DNA of 64,000 nt from Mucidula mucida (taxonomy: Eukaryota > Basidiomycota > Agaricomycetes > Agaricales > Physalacriaceae), in the NCBI GenBank assembly GCA_015501055.1, contig JADNYV010000054.1, positions 146,864 through 210,863 of the forward strand, read 5' to 3'. The notes beneath the pieces were generated by a model. The model did not search any database. It was not told the origin of the DNA and worked only from the letters and a program-made list of their open reading frames with translations. Of the stretch, positions 23,438 to 34,131 are shown one piece after another. Every line of letters begins with the position of its first letter. Positions within the stretch are counted from its first letter, which is position 1. Both the position numbers and the translations under genes were made by a program.

Positions 23438-25366
23438 TTATTCATAACACAAAATAAACACCTCTCCTCCGCCAACACTGAGAATAATCGTGCCATGACT
23501 TTGGTCAAGGTTTATAGTCTCCACTTTATCGAGGTTAAGCTCGGGTGGTATCTCAAGCGTGTATACAACCGCAGTAGCTTGAGCGTCCTCAGCAGCCTCG
23601 AGCGGCGGGAAGGTCACAAAACGAAGCGCCTTCTTCTCCGTATCCTCATCCACGTACTCGATCCAGGCGGCATGTCCAAAGTCGACCGCAATAAGAGGTC
23701 GCCGCTCTTCTCCGTGATCCTCCAGCTCTAGGACAGCGCATATCTCAAACTCTGAACGTACGTACCACATAGGCAGCGGGGGTCCTTCGATGACCTGTCG
23801 GGTAGAAGCTTCACTCGTACACGTCGGGGGAGGCGGATATCGCAAGTCGACTTTGCTCATAGGGACCATGAAATAGTGTTGAGCGAGAGCAAACGACCCT
23901 CCACGTCTTGCCTCCATGTCATGCAGAAGAAGGACGGATGAACTCGCGCGATGGCCTTCCTGGAATTTAGGCCACCACTGGCGAACAAAGTGGGCCGACT
24001 CTGAAGTCCACGGGGGCATGGGGAAAGGATCGGCCGGGATGGAAGGGTCAGAATTTTCCGTCGGTATTGGATGGTCCTGGCGGTAGATAAAGTTCCTCTT
24101 CAGCGTCTGAAACGGCGCTACACGGCCGGATATGACGGGCATTTTGACTATGGGCCTTAGCGATAGCCGCAGCAGTGAGAGAGGGTAGATATGTTGATAC
24201 GCTGCAGTTGTTTCTTCAGAGTGAACGACAAGCGCGTCATCTAGAAGGATGCAACTCCAGTTGGCTTCGGTGCCCTGTTCAACAATAAGTCTCTCTCTAC
24301 CAAAATATTAGTATGAAGGGTGGCGTACGTGTTCTAGTCCAGTATCAATGAAAATATATGACGGTTGGTCCCAGTCAGGTAGCATGTATAGGCCGATGCT
24401 GTCATGCTCGCTGTTGACAGCTTTCGGGATCTGAACGAAACAAGCTATTGTACGATTCAGGGGATCCAACAGGAAGAAGTTCATCACGAGGCCCGCTGTC
24501 CTACACGTCGCGAGTTGGGAGAATTGTGGGGGCGAGCTCACAGCTCCGTCTGTAGAGCACTGGGGAAAGTATAGTTGCACTATCACAAAATCGGTGATAT
24601 CACTATCAAAATCCGAGCTATAGAAAGTTTGAGTTGAAGAAGGAAGAACACAAGAGGCCTGTACGCACTCTGTATCTGGCTTCTCAGCCATGGCGAAATA
24701 GACATAGCGCCTTTCAAAATCCACTCTGCACTTCCACAACTCCCATTCCGGACCAAGCGACCACTCTGCTATCTGGGTATCCGAAATGATATCCCAGCAA
24801 AGGACCTTTCCGGACTTTGTAGCACACAATATATAGTTTGAGGTTATTGAGCTGAGCCAGTCGACCTCTATTTCTGCCCATGGATCGACGAGAGTTAACC
24901 TGCGGTACCATCGTCGCGTCCGGCCTATTATGTTGTCGTCAAAACAATCGAGATAATTGCTCTGCGGGTGAACGCCGAGCGGGTAGGTGGCCTGGATAGG
25001 TCTGGGGGCTCTGGAGCGCCACTCATGTTCACTTCTGTGCGCCTTGTTCACTGTCCGCATGAGGTCTGCCGCGGAGAGATCTGATGGTTGAGTAAATCCT
25101 CGGAGTGGTAAAGGGCGGCATCGCGCAAGGAGATCGTGAGCTAATTGTCGGTAGATGGGGCGTGTCATGGAGAAATCACGAAGGGATCTACATGTCTGAG
25201 ATAAATATGAGCAAAGTTGGATGGAGAATGGAAACCAGAAAGAGTTGGAAAGGACTCTGGAGGGGGATATACTTCAACTCACCAGATGTAATGCATGCAC
25301 ATCTTTCAAATCTAGAAATGTGGCGACGACTAAGAGTACATCGTAGGGCAGCGTATCGAGCCCCAT
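23438..25366 (-). CDS. F-box protein with WD/beta-propeller-like C-terminal region
   Basis: Starts at 25366 (MGLDTLPYDVLLVVATFLDL); the frame is open further upstream but that part is composition-driven. The F-box (about residues 1-45) is LPYDVLLVVATFLDLKDVHA followed after the first intron by TCRSLRDFS. The second exon runs from about 25195 to 24325. It has propeller-like strands such as SNYILCATKSGKVLCWDI and WELWKCRVDFERRYVYFAMA. The third exon runs to the stop at 23438 and repeats such strands (GTIILSVGGGEVFILCYE). Such proteins act as substrate receptors of SCF ubiquitin ligases and are greatly expanded in mushrooms. The partner here is unknown. Confidence 0.78.
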
Positions 25367-25749
25367 AATTTTCGAGTTTCCGTTTTGGACAGCGGTGGAG
25401 AGGCAGGATGAATGGCGGAGAGGCAGCGGCAACTGAGGTAGGTCTGTGGGAGGCTGGGATTGAGGATAATTCAAGGGAACAGTGTTGAGAGCTAGGCGGT
25501 ATGCTGCCAAGAACGCATCGAACACAGTACGAGCAAGGACCAAGGCCAATGTTGTCGTTGTGGTTCTCGTCAGGACGCAAAGCATGGTCCGGCATCCTGA
25601 TCGGCACAACGTGCGAATCCTCACAGTCATACTGGGACCATGTCTCTATTTATTCTGTTGCATAATTGTGTAGAATTACATTGAAGATCTCCTCTACCAT
25701 CTTGAACTATAATACAAACGAGAACCAAATTATTACCGGGTATTAGTCT
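25367..25749. other. Intergenic, no gene seen
   Basis: Upstream of the F-box start (minus) and downstream of the NAD kinase stop (minus). The stretch 25470-25630 is an open minus-strand frame but low in coding character. Confidence 0.35.
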
Positions 25750-28633
25750 TTATTCATGCATCGCTGTCGCTAGCAGCGCTATCGCTGCTCTCGTCATGTC
25801 CCCACACGGCAAACGTTCTATGCCCCGTATCCCTTGACCGGGAACGGTGGCGATGGCGCAAATTCGCCATTGTAGGAGTCTTGACTTCGTCAAATCCCTG
25901 TCCTTGGGGATCCGACTTTTGCCACTAGCGCGTTTGGGAGAATACAAGTCATCCCGTGCGCCGTGTTGTCCAAGAAAACTTGGTCCCGAGTGTGCAGTGC
26001 CCTGCTCCGAGTCGTCCAAGTCAAACTCTACCCGATGCCGTGGCGAGACACCATTGACTGGCAGATGAGGCTCGGGTCCTGCGAAACGACTGGGTGTTTC
26101 GACGCCAGAGCGGAGCCCGTTTCGCGAACGAGAGCGTGATTTTTTTGACCTATCCTTTCTGAAAGATGTTTGAAGTAGAGCTTGATGAAGTTTGTTCTCT
26201 TCGATCAATTCATTGGCCTTTTCGAGTCCAATGGCCTCTGAAGAAGGCGACAACACGTTCGGAACAGCGGCTTTGGCTGCTTCGGGAGATGAATCGTCAA
26301 TGTCAAACTTGTCCTCCTCCTCCTCCGCGTCGTCTTCGTCTGAAACTTCGTCCTCCTCTTCGTCTTCCAGAGATTCTTCTGGTACGTCGGGCGTTGTGGC
26401 GCCAGAGACATCGCCCCGCTTGCCGTGCTTCTTTGGCTTGGCGGGCTCTTCAACGACGACAAATGATTTCTGTCGTTCTCGCTCGTTCCACTTGAGCGTT
26501 CGTGAAATGGCATGGAACCAGTCCGTCGATTGTTTGTCAGCGCAGACTGTCGGAAATGGGTATTTGGATGCAGTGACTTTGATATGGTCTCCCTCTGAAA
26601 TACCGCGTCAAATGATGGAAAACAAACAAGGTCGATCGACCTACGCTTCAGTTCGACTCTTCCTCGGCCGTCGAACGATGCCCATGCCGTGCTTCGGGAA
26701 TTGAAAGGAACACATATCCGAAGCTCCATACTGTCAGGCAGTAACATCGGTCTAAACGAAAGAGTGTGGGGACATATCGGAGTGATGAGAAGAGCGGGTA
26801 TCTCAGGATGTACGAGCGATCCGCCGGCAGATAACTGGGAAATTGAGTGTCAGAATAGCGCAACACATAATTACTCTCACATACCGAATATGCCGTCGAA
26901 CCGGTCGGGGTAGATACAGTCAGCCCATCGGCTTGAACGGTAGTCATATGGTGCTCATCGCCTATAAGAAACTACATTAGTCACTTAGCCTTACAGCGAA
27001 ACAAGGAAGACATACCGAATAGTTCCAATAGACTGACATAGGGACTTGGACCGCGATCCACAACAAGATCGTTCAAGACCTCAAAGGTCTCCACTGGCCT
27101 CGTCGTGAAACACATAATCTCCTTGTCTTTCGCCGATTTGCTGCCTTCATTCATGGCAAATCCGCCATTCCAGCCGCCTTCCAGAGCCTCCCAGCCTCCT
27201 TTTTCCACGTTTTTCATCATGATCTCACCGGTCTCCCCTTTTTTGACAGCCTTGCAAGCCTTGCCGGTGTTCGCAACAGCGCGATACACTGTGCAAGTGA
27301 AGCGCATGCGCAGGTTGACTCGTATACCATTGTCGATAACAGAGTCCATCACAGATTGATGATCCGCAAAATCGAAATTGGTGAGGAAGCCCAGGGAACC
27401 CAAGGCAAAGGGAAGGACGGGTGGAACGATGCGTTGAAAGAGCCATGAAGTGAATAACACAGTTCCATCGCCTCCAAGCTAGTAGAGACTTAAGTATGAA
27501 GATGACGATAACAAGGATACACGTACAGTCACGACAAAGTCGAACAAATGAGGACTGTGGCTGCACATATCACTAGTCCAGTAGCGAAGTTGGCCCTCTT
27601 CTTTCTTGAGATAGAACTCTTCCTTGGGCACCTGGGTAGATGTCATTGATGATAAGGAAGTACTGCTAGAAGTGCGTCGACGTGGGAATGGGGCAAAGAG
27701 CTCGGGATGGTCGCGTTCGATACCCTCTGCATCGAAACGCCTTGAATGACGCAGCTGATTGTCGACATAGCTATAATAGATTTAGCTCAAGAAGATGATA
27801 CGCGCAGTCAGACGACGCACACAACCATCCCCCTGGCCTGTCCGGGGCGCGGCCGAAGCATTAGATAGAGCGCAAGCTCTCGTGTCAGCTTGATCAATCG
27901 GTTATCCCGAGCCTTTGTGATGATGAGAATGTTTTGAATGTTGGATCTAACGCGAGCACGACCTGCACATGAAGATGAGCATAGTCCCTGTAAAGATATA
28001 TAGAGACGAACCGAGCTGTTTGCTCATTTCTCGCACACCGACAGCCGTCTCTGCAAGCTGCCTTGTGAGGCTGCCGCCATATTCGTCGTCTTCGTCGTTG
28101 CTAGCCATGGCCGAGCTAGAACCTGATCTGGGCGAGGAGCTAGAGGGCGTGTATCCATTGGTGCTGCCATTTCCGTTAGTGCGCTGCAAAGAAGGCGCGA
28201 CGCCGACATCGCCAAGAAATGCGTTTTGTTTATTTCGGAGCCAATCCGTCAAGGATGCCCCTTTGTCGAGATGGGAATGGACAAAACAGGGGGAATGCAT
28301 GGGCGGCTGATGGCCGTTGAGCTGAGGACGATGTTGAGCAACGGGTGCACTGGACGTGGGGGTCAGAATGTTGGTGGTATTGGGTATGCCGTTTAGACCA
28401 TTTTTCTTGATGCCGGGGGGTGACGTCTGTTCCAAAACGATATCGGACTGCCACGACGGATCGAGATTGAGCGACAATGGACGACCAGTGGACAGACGGC
28501 TGCCTTTGCGCGAGAGCGAGGGCCGAAAGGGAGATTCATAGGCGTCGACGACAATCTCGGGTCGCGGAGATGTGGGAGGCGTCGAGAACGTATCTTCGAC
28601 GTCGGGAGAAACGAGCCCATTGGTGGAAGCCAT
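25750..28633 (-). CDS. NAD kinase (ATP-NAD kinase family), with C-terminal frame shift
   Basis: Phosphorylates NAD(H) to NADP(H). Starts at 28633 ([16 protein letters not shown]) with a Ser/Pro-rich regulatory extension of about 200 residues. The catalytic part spans several exons: [35 protein letters not shown] (GGDGT motif), [36 protein letters not shown], and [20 protein letters not shown] then [20 protein letters not shown], and [13 protein letters not shown] long acidic and Arg/Ser-rich tail follows. Length and layout fit cytosolic Utr1-type enzymes of fungi. Near 25917 the tail changes frame. The upstream frame stops at 25750-25752. The other frame, which reads [14 protein letters not shown], stops at 25754-25756. 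Confidence 0.9.
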
Positions 28634-28771
28634 TGGTCCAGACCGCGTAATGGTAGGTAAAGGATTGCCGGGTCCTACAGGACCTCGCGGTACTTAAACA
28701 AGCCTATTCGGGTTGTTGTTGTTGATGTCGTCCAGACAACTTATGGGTACATCAGATTCTCCTTGACGTTC

Positions 28772-30142
28772 CTAAAAAAATACTGTATCCTGATCTACAA
28801 AACGCGCTAGTTGTCTGTAATCAGCCCGGTCCTTCGCTATCTGCCACAACCACGCATCCACTTCGCTCAATTCTATTCCTTTCATCCATGACAGTTCATC
28901 TGCTCGATCAGCAGCAAACTCAGCCACCAATCGCGCTCTTTTGACAATCATTTCACAAGCATCAATCGCCGCTCCCCGAAGAATATATGACTGATCCTTG
29001 CTAAGCACAGGACCCTCTTCCCTTTGACCAGTAGGTACCGCTTCGTCCCCGGCAGCTCCCAGCAATAAAGTCACCGCCGTTGCCGATCCTGCTTTGGGAA
29101 ACACTGAGCCAAAAACAGTGGATGATGTCAAGTCAATGACACCGAAATGAACAAGCATGGAGGGAATGACATTGTCGCTGAAGATAGGTAACCCATTCGT
29201 TAAAGGGATGGGAAACGGAGGCGGACACATTGATCCAAACCGCACTCGCACACCATTGATCAAGAACAAGGCTTTCTTGAAACAGTATATCGCTTGACAG
29301 TTCATTTCAGCGCGACCTTGCAACCTGCGTACAACTTACGTTCATCATTGACAACAGCCATGTCTCGGAATCCAGGTATTGCACGTACGAGCTGCATATC
29401 AGGTTTCATTCATCCAAAAATCACACTTTGATTGTGGACGCTGACCCACCCGTTCAAGAATAACTTCCACATCTGCATCGTCCTTTGTTCCTGCTACCTT
29501 CGCACCTTCCTCTAGTGCCTCAACAACGAACGACCCGAGATCGGGATATCCCGAATTGACAAGGACTTCGCCCGTCTCGGCCAACACGTTCGAAATGAGC
29601 TTGCACATTTCGTACATTGGACCGCCAAGCGTTCCTACGGTGATGCCCGGAATCTCAGCATGAGGCTTTTCCACATGAACGCTAACGCGCATGAATTCAG
29701 CAACCTTGGTAACGTCGACTGTACGCATGCCTTTGGCGGATAGAAGATCTCCTTCGCCTGTAGTAGAAACGATGTACATTCCCAGGACAAGCGCGCGAAT
29801 AGAATCCCATGCACCGCGTCCCGTAGCGTTGTGTAATGGTACACGAAATCCTGACGCAAAGTTCAGCAGGGACAGAACAGAGATGACGTTGAGCTCGGCG
29901 AGGTGGGACGAGAACTTGAGCGGCATGACAAGACCTTGCGACTTGGAAACTGATTGAAAGGACGAGGTAAAGGAATCTGAGAGGAGTAATCGCTCAATCG
30001 CTTCATCAGTGATCTACAAAGGGAATGAATGAAAAAGCAGAATTGTCTCGTGGCTACTTGCAGAAATCTGAGCTCCGAGTCGTGCGCGCCGCGACGATTC
30101 ACGAATTGAATTGAGATACGTTCCAGACGCGGGGAGAGCCAT
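28772..30142 (-). CDS. QNG1: Queuosine salvage protein QNG1 (DUF2419)
   Basis: Queuosine 5'-phosphate N-glycosylase family, which frees the queuine base for tRNA modification. Starts at 30142 (MALPASGTYLNSIRES). Exon 1 (30062-30142) is joined to ITDEAIERLLL by a GC-AG intron. Then PLKFSSHLAELNVISVLSLL, GRGAWDSIRALVLGMY, ETGEVLVNSGYPDLGSFVVE and LVRAIPGFRDMAVV. The last exon (to 28772) has AIYCFKKALFLINGVRVRFG, LPIFSDNVIPSMLVHFGVID, a mid-helix with DACEMIVKR and VDAWLWQIAKDRADY. The ladder of blocks (FRD...FKKA..L; IPSMLVHFG; LW..AKDR) parallels the human protein block by block. Fungi do not make queuine, so a salvage role from diet or bacteria is expected. Confidence 0.82.
30014..30061 (-). 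other. GC-AG intron in QNG1
   Basis: Reads GCAAGT at its 5' end (30061 downward) and TTTGTAG at its 3' end, 48 nt. The GC donor is the only phase that keeps the frame between AQIS and ITDEAIERL. GCAAGT is the textbook GC-donor consensus. Confidence 0.65.
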
Positions 30143-30249
30143 GATAGTAGCTGCGGGTCGCCAGGCGCGTCAAGGAGATGATGGCTGTAAAAGGCAAAAT
30201 GCTCGTGTCATACTTATGACGTACACAAGTTTTTTTGAAGTCGACCGTC
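30143..30249. promoter_or_regulatory. Short bidirectional promoter region (QNG1 / AIM41)
   Basis: 107 bp between divergent start codons at 30142 and 30250. No TATA element seen. Confidence 0.4.
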
Positions 30250-30992
30250 ATGTCTGCGACTCTTTGCCTGCGAAATGCAACGCGCTCCTTGATAACGCGT
30301 CGCTTCTACAGCGCGTCAGCTGAAGGAGTCTGTATGGATACGCCTCGTTTCTCGGGTTTCCTACTATTCTGACGTGTCCGCTCAGCTGTACGACAACAAA
30401 TCATGGACGGAGTCAAAACAGCAATGAAAGTGAGTACGGTCTATATTCCCAGACACACAAACATGAATCTCTTGTTAGGCTAAGGATACTTTCAAATCCA
30501 CGTTGTTACGCGTTCGTTCTTCGTATTCGAGATATTTGCTGCTCTGACAAGACAAACTCAGTCTGTGCTTGCTGAAATATATTCTGCGGACAAAGTCAGC
30601 GGAGACCTTCCAACACCTGCAATCATCTCCGTTATGCGAAAGTCGATTGCCCGACGTGTACGTCTTCTACCGAAAACCCAAATTCTTGCTTCTCAAGTAC
30701 TGCCCCACAGAACGATGCTATCGCTCAATTCAAGCAAGGCAACCGAGAGGACCTTGCAGAGAAAGAAGCACGCGAAATCGAAATTATCAACTCATTTCTG
30801 CCACCATTGCTAAGTGAAGACGAAATTGACGTTCGTATTCGCGCAGCTATCGAAAGGTCAGATGTACAGGACCTTCAAAAGGGCAAGGGGAAAGTCCTTA
30901 AAGCATTCTACACAAGCACAGATCGATCAGAAGTGGACACGGTAGTTGTAAACCAGAGATTGGATGCTGTTATTAAGAGCATTGTTGCCTAA
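30250..30992 (+). CDS. AIM41: AIM41-like YqeY-domain mitochondrial protein
   Basis: Starts at 30250 with an evident mitochondrial presequence (MSATLCLRNATRSLITRRFY, then SASA). The YqeY/GatB-tail domain follows, assembled from five exons: VRQQIMDGVKTAMKAKDTF, STLLRSVLAEIYSADKV, IISVMRKSIARRNDAIAQF, NREDLAEKEAREIEIINSFL and PPLLSEDEIDVRIRAAIE, ending at the TAA at 30990-30992. The domain resembles the C-terminal part of glutamyl-tRNA(Gln) amidotransferase subunit B, which contacts tRNA. Yeast Aim41 is a mitochondrial protein of unclear role. The first intron uses donor GTATGG at about 30332. Divergent from QNG1 at 107 bp. Confidence 0.85.
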
Positions 30993-31222
30993 TGCCTAAG
31001 CTTATTTTCTGCAAGTATACGTGAGCAGACGGGGAGAAGCTACATACGTCTTGTAATCATAATCTTTATCGACGAGATTAAACTCTGGAGGGCATGGCTC
31101 ATAAGAGACGAAGTGCACTGTTCATTCAAACAGTAATGTCAGGTCGAAATCCATTCAACACTTGCCCGAACTGAGCTCTGCAACGAATGGAACATATACT
31201 GATACAATTTCCACAAACACCT

Positions 31223-34033
31223 CTACGCCGCTTGTATATCCTCCCTTTCCGCTTGTGGTGGTAACTGTGCAGCTTCCTCCAATGTTGTTTCCGGGATAGG
31301 TGATGGCGTCTCGGTAGTCCGAGTAGGCACTGGCTGTACAGAGGTGGGAGGCAGCGCACTACGAACTCGCATCAGCTCGTCAATACACCTATAAACTGCG
31401 CCGGATACACCCTCGAGCACGCGAAGCCGCTCGTCTATGGCCTCCCTTGTCACTCGGTCCATCGTAGCCAACTGCTCTGCGGTCAAAGTAGGCGGCAGTT
31501 GGGCAAGCGGTGTCATCAACGGTCGTTGCAACCGAGTAGCTGGTCGGAAGATACTTCGTGAAGAGCTGGATGAAGGATGGGGAGTAAATGGAACGCTGCG
31601 ACGTGGAGTGTTAGGATTGAGATCCAAGGGAATGAGTGAAGGGAGTTGAATTTGGATGCCTTCAGGTAAGGTGTTTGATGATGAAGGTCCTGCGTTTGTA
31701 GATTGCGAAGGCGTTTCTGTCGAAGGAGAATTGGATGAGAATTCCCCTGCAACGGTACTAGCACTGAGGCTAGTAGACGTAGCAGATTGCGATGCATGCG
31801 GAGGAGACGAAGTGGACGGCCCACTGTGCGTCGTATGTGGGACGGGCTCGTTCAGACCTTCCGGTGTGGACGACCTTGACCGCGGACGAGCCATCACTGA
31901 ATCAGTCGAAAACGGCACGTCTGCATTGGAAGGCGCATCAGAGGGCGGTATAGGGACGGACGACGTCGAGGTCTGGGAGGAGTTGAACCTTCTTAGAGCA
32001 GCGAGAGCTGCCGCTTCTCGGGGATTGTTCGAGGAGGAGGATGGTTGAAGCGCAGTAGAGTCTGCTGGGTCAGAGGAGGGAGTAAAACTAGGATCTGGTA
32101 CTGTCGGTGTGGGCTGAGAGATGTCACTGGATGAGGAGGAACTATTTGAAGGAGCAGCTGCAGCAGCTGACCCAGACGACGGCACGGACGTAGCTGGCGG
32201 CAGTTGATCCTGCCCTTGGATTCCCTCTACTTGCCAAGGCTGCCACACACCACCAGGTCCATGGAATCCAGAGAACTGAGGTGGTCGTCGTTCTGTAGTT
32301 GGCGGAGGAGCTTGTTGATTGGCACCATAATTATGTACATCGTACTGGATGATGACATTCACTGGTTGGTTAACAGCGTTTCCTCTGTTTTGATTCTGAG
32401 GAACGTTGGCCATGAGACGGCGTATGAGATCCATCGGTGCATTGTTGTTTGCGTTGGCAGGAGCAGGATTCCGGTTTCCATTTTGTCCTGCAGGGTTTGG
32501 CTGAGGAGCGGCGCCGGCGCCCACGCCAGCAGCTTGTCTTCCTGGTTGTTCGGTACCAGTAGGGCGATTCGTGGGGTTTGTTTCCAATACAGTACGGCGA
32601 CTAGAGGGTACATGGTCATCAAATAATTTGGTAGAAAGCATTGGAAGGAACCCACCAGGTAGGACAACTCTGTTGGCGTTCGAGCCACGATCTGAGGCAA
32701 TGGAAATGGAAGATATGCCCGCAAGGCAATTTCTTCGGGGTCGTGTTCGGACCTTCTGTCGCAGCTGGCTGAGCACCCTCGGCAGGTAAAATCATCTCTT
32801 CACGACATATAATGCAGGTGTGATCGGATGAGGCCATCTCTTCCGGCGTTGCGTTAGGATATCTTTCGTCCATATTTCTAGTCGCCGTTTGATAGCGCCG
32901 AAGAGCATTCAACCGGGTGACGAAAGATCTGGCGGTGAAGTATATGTCGCGAACTATGTTCAAGGGTAGGCCATAGAATGTGAGGATAATGGTGAAGAAG
33001 CAGAGATACGTTGTGAGTTTGCTAAAGTCTGTGGGGGAAAAAAGGCTTAACGCAAAAACAAAGGTATTGGAAAGGAGCAGACAAACCGGTGACCAGTTCG
33101 AAATAGAAAGTCCATATACTCTTTTGCTCCCATGGAGGAGCATTTTCTCCTCCGCGAGTACTTGCACGTCGAAAATCGTAGACAGACAGAAGATACTTGG
33201 CGATGGTGTTCGCCGCAGTAGCGAGAAGGATGCCATACTATACGCGATTTAGAGGTAACGTCGTCATACTTGATGCGAGAATACTGACTTCACACGCAAA
33301 GAGCACCATTCCACCAACTCCATATGTCAACGTGTTCTCGACGGCAAATAGTAACATTAACATGTCTGCAGTCCAAAGAATGAGGAAAAGAGTCGACATG
33401 CGAACGTGGAAGAGAAGTGAAGGTCCAGGATAAGGTCGCTGATCCATCTGCAGCGGATGTTTATGAGATGTTTTTGGTGCTGCAGATAAAGCTCACCCAT
33501 TCGATACGGTCGGCTGCTAGCCAGTGGAACGACTTTATGAACAGGAGAGAGCCAAACATGATCGCGAAAGGAGCATCAAACTCATCACGAAAGATGGTGA
33601 AGGCAAGAAGAGATTCTGTCACGAATATCCAGAGGCGGTCGTATAATCGCTATCGACAGTTAAACACAAGTACGAGAAACAAAGAGGCCACGTACCTCGA
33701 TTTCGTTAGCTCGCAGAGTGCCAAAGAATATCTTCTGTACCAAATGGCCAGCGAGAAGGGCCAAAATGAAACCAAAGTTGGCGAATATCTAGATGGCTAT
33801 TAGACGCGTACCAAAGCAAACAAATACCGACCAACCAGGACACTACGACTACTTTTGGAGAGATAGATGGCAACCGAGTAGAAGTTGGTGTAATTCCTAA
33901 GAGCATTCGCCACAGCTGCACAGACCGCGATGGTGGACAAAGCGCCATAGAGTAACAAACGGTGAGAAGTGAGCGAGTTGGTGATTGCGCGAGTGCCTTG
34001 ACGGAATATTGGGTTGAGTGGCATGCTTGCCAA
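31223..34033 (-). CDS. HRD1: HRD1/synoviolin-type ER membrane RING E3 ubiquitin ligase
   Basis: Core of the ER-associated degradation ligase. Starts at about 34033 with a multi-helix membrane domain: SHRLLLYGALSTIAVCAAVA, FYSVAIYLSKSSRS, FANFGFILALLAGHLVQKIF, FGTLRANEIERLYDRLWIF, FTIFRDEFDAPFAIMF and FHWLAADRIEWMDQRPYPGP. Each is a recognisable Hrd1 block. The cytosolic RING-H2 finger is complete: C-I-I-C, LPCGHIFHFHCLRSWLERQQ, then SCPT followed by CRRTVL after an intron. A long Pro/Ser/Asn-rich tail of over 400 residues runs to the stop at 31223. Introns lie between the helices. Divergent with the next F-box gene at 98 bp. Confidence 0.92.
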
Positions 34034-34131
34034 AAGGCAGCCGTGAGGGTAGGATGCAAGGTTGGCAGCCTTTCGGTCATACGTGTCGAATCATCGGACC
34101 GAGTGTGCCGTCTCCCATCACGACGACCACC
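34034..34131. promoter_or_regulatory. Short bidirectional promoter region (HRD1 / F-box gene)
   Basis: 98 bp between divergent ATGs at 34033 and 34132. Confidence 0.35.
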
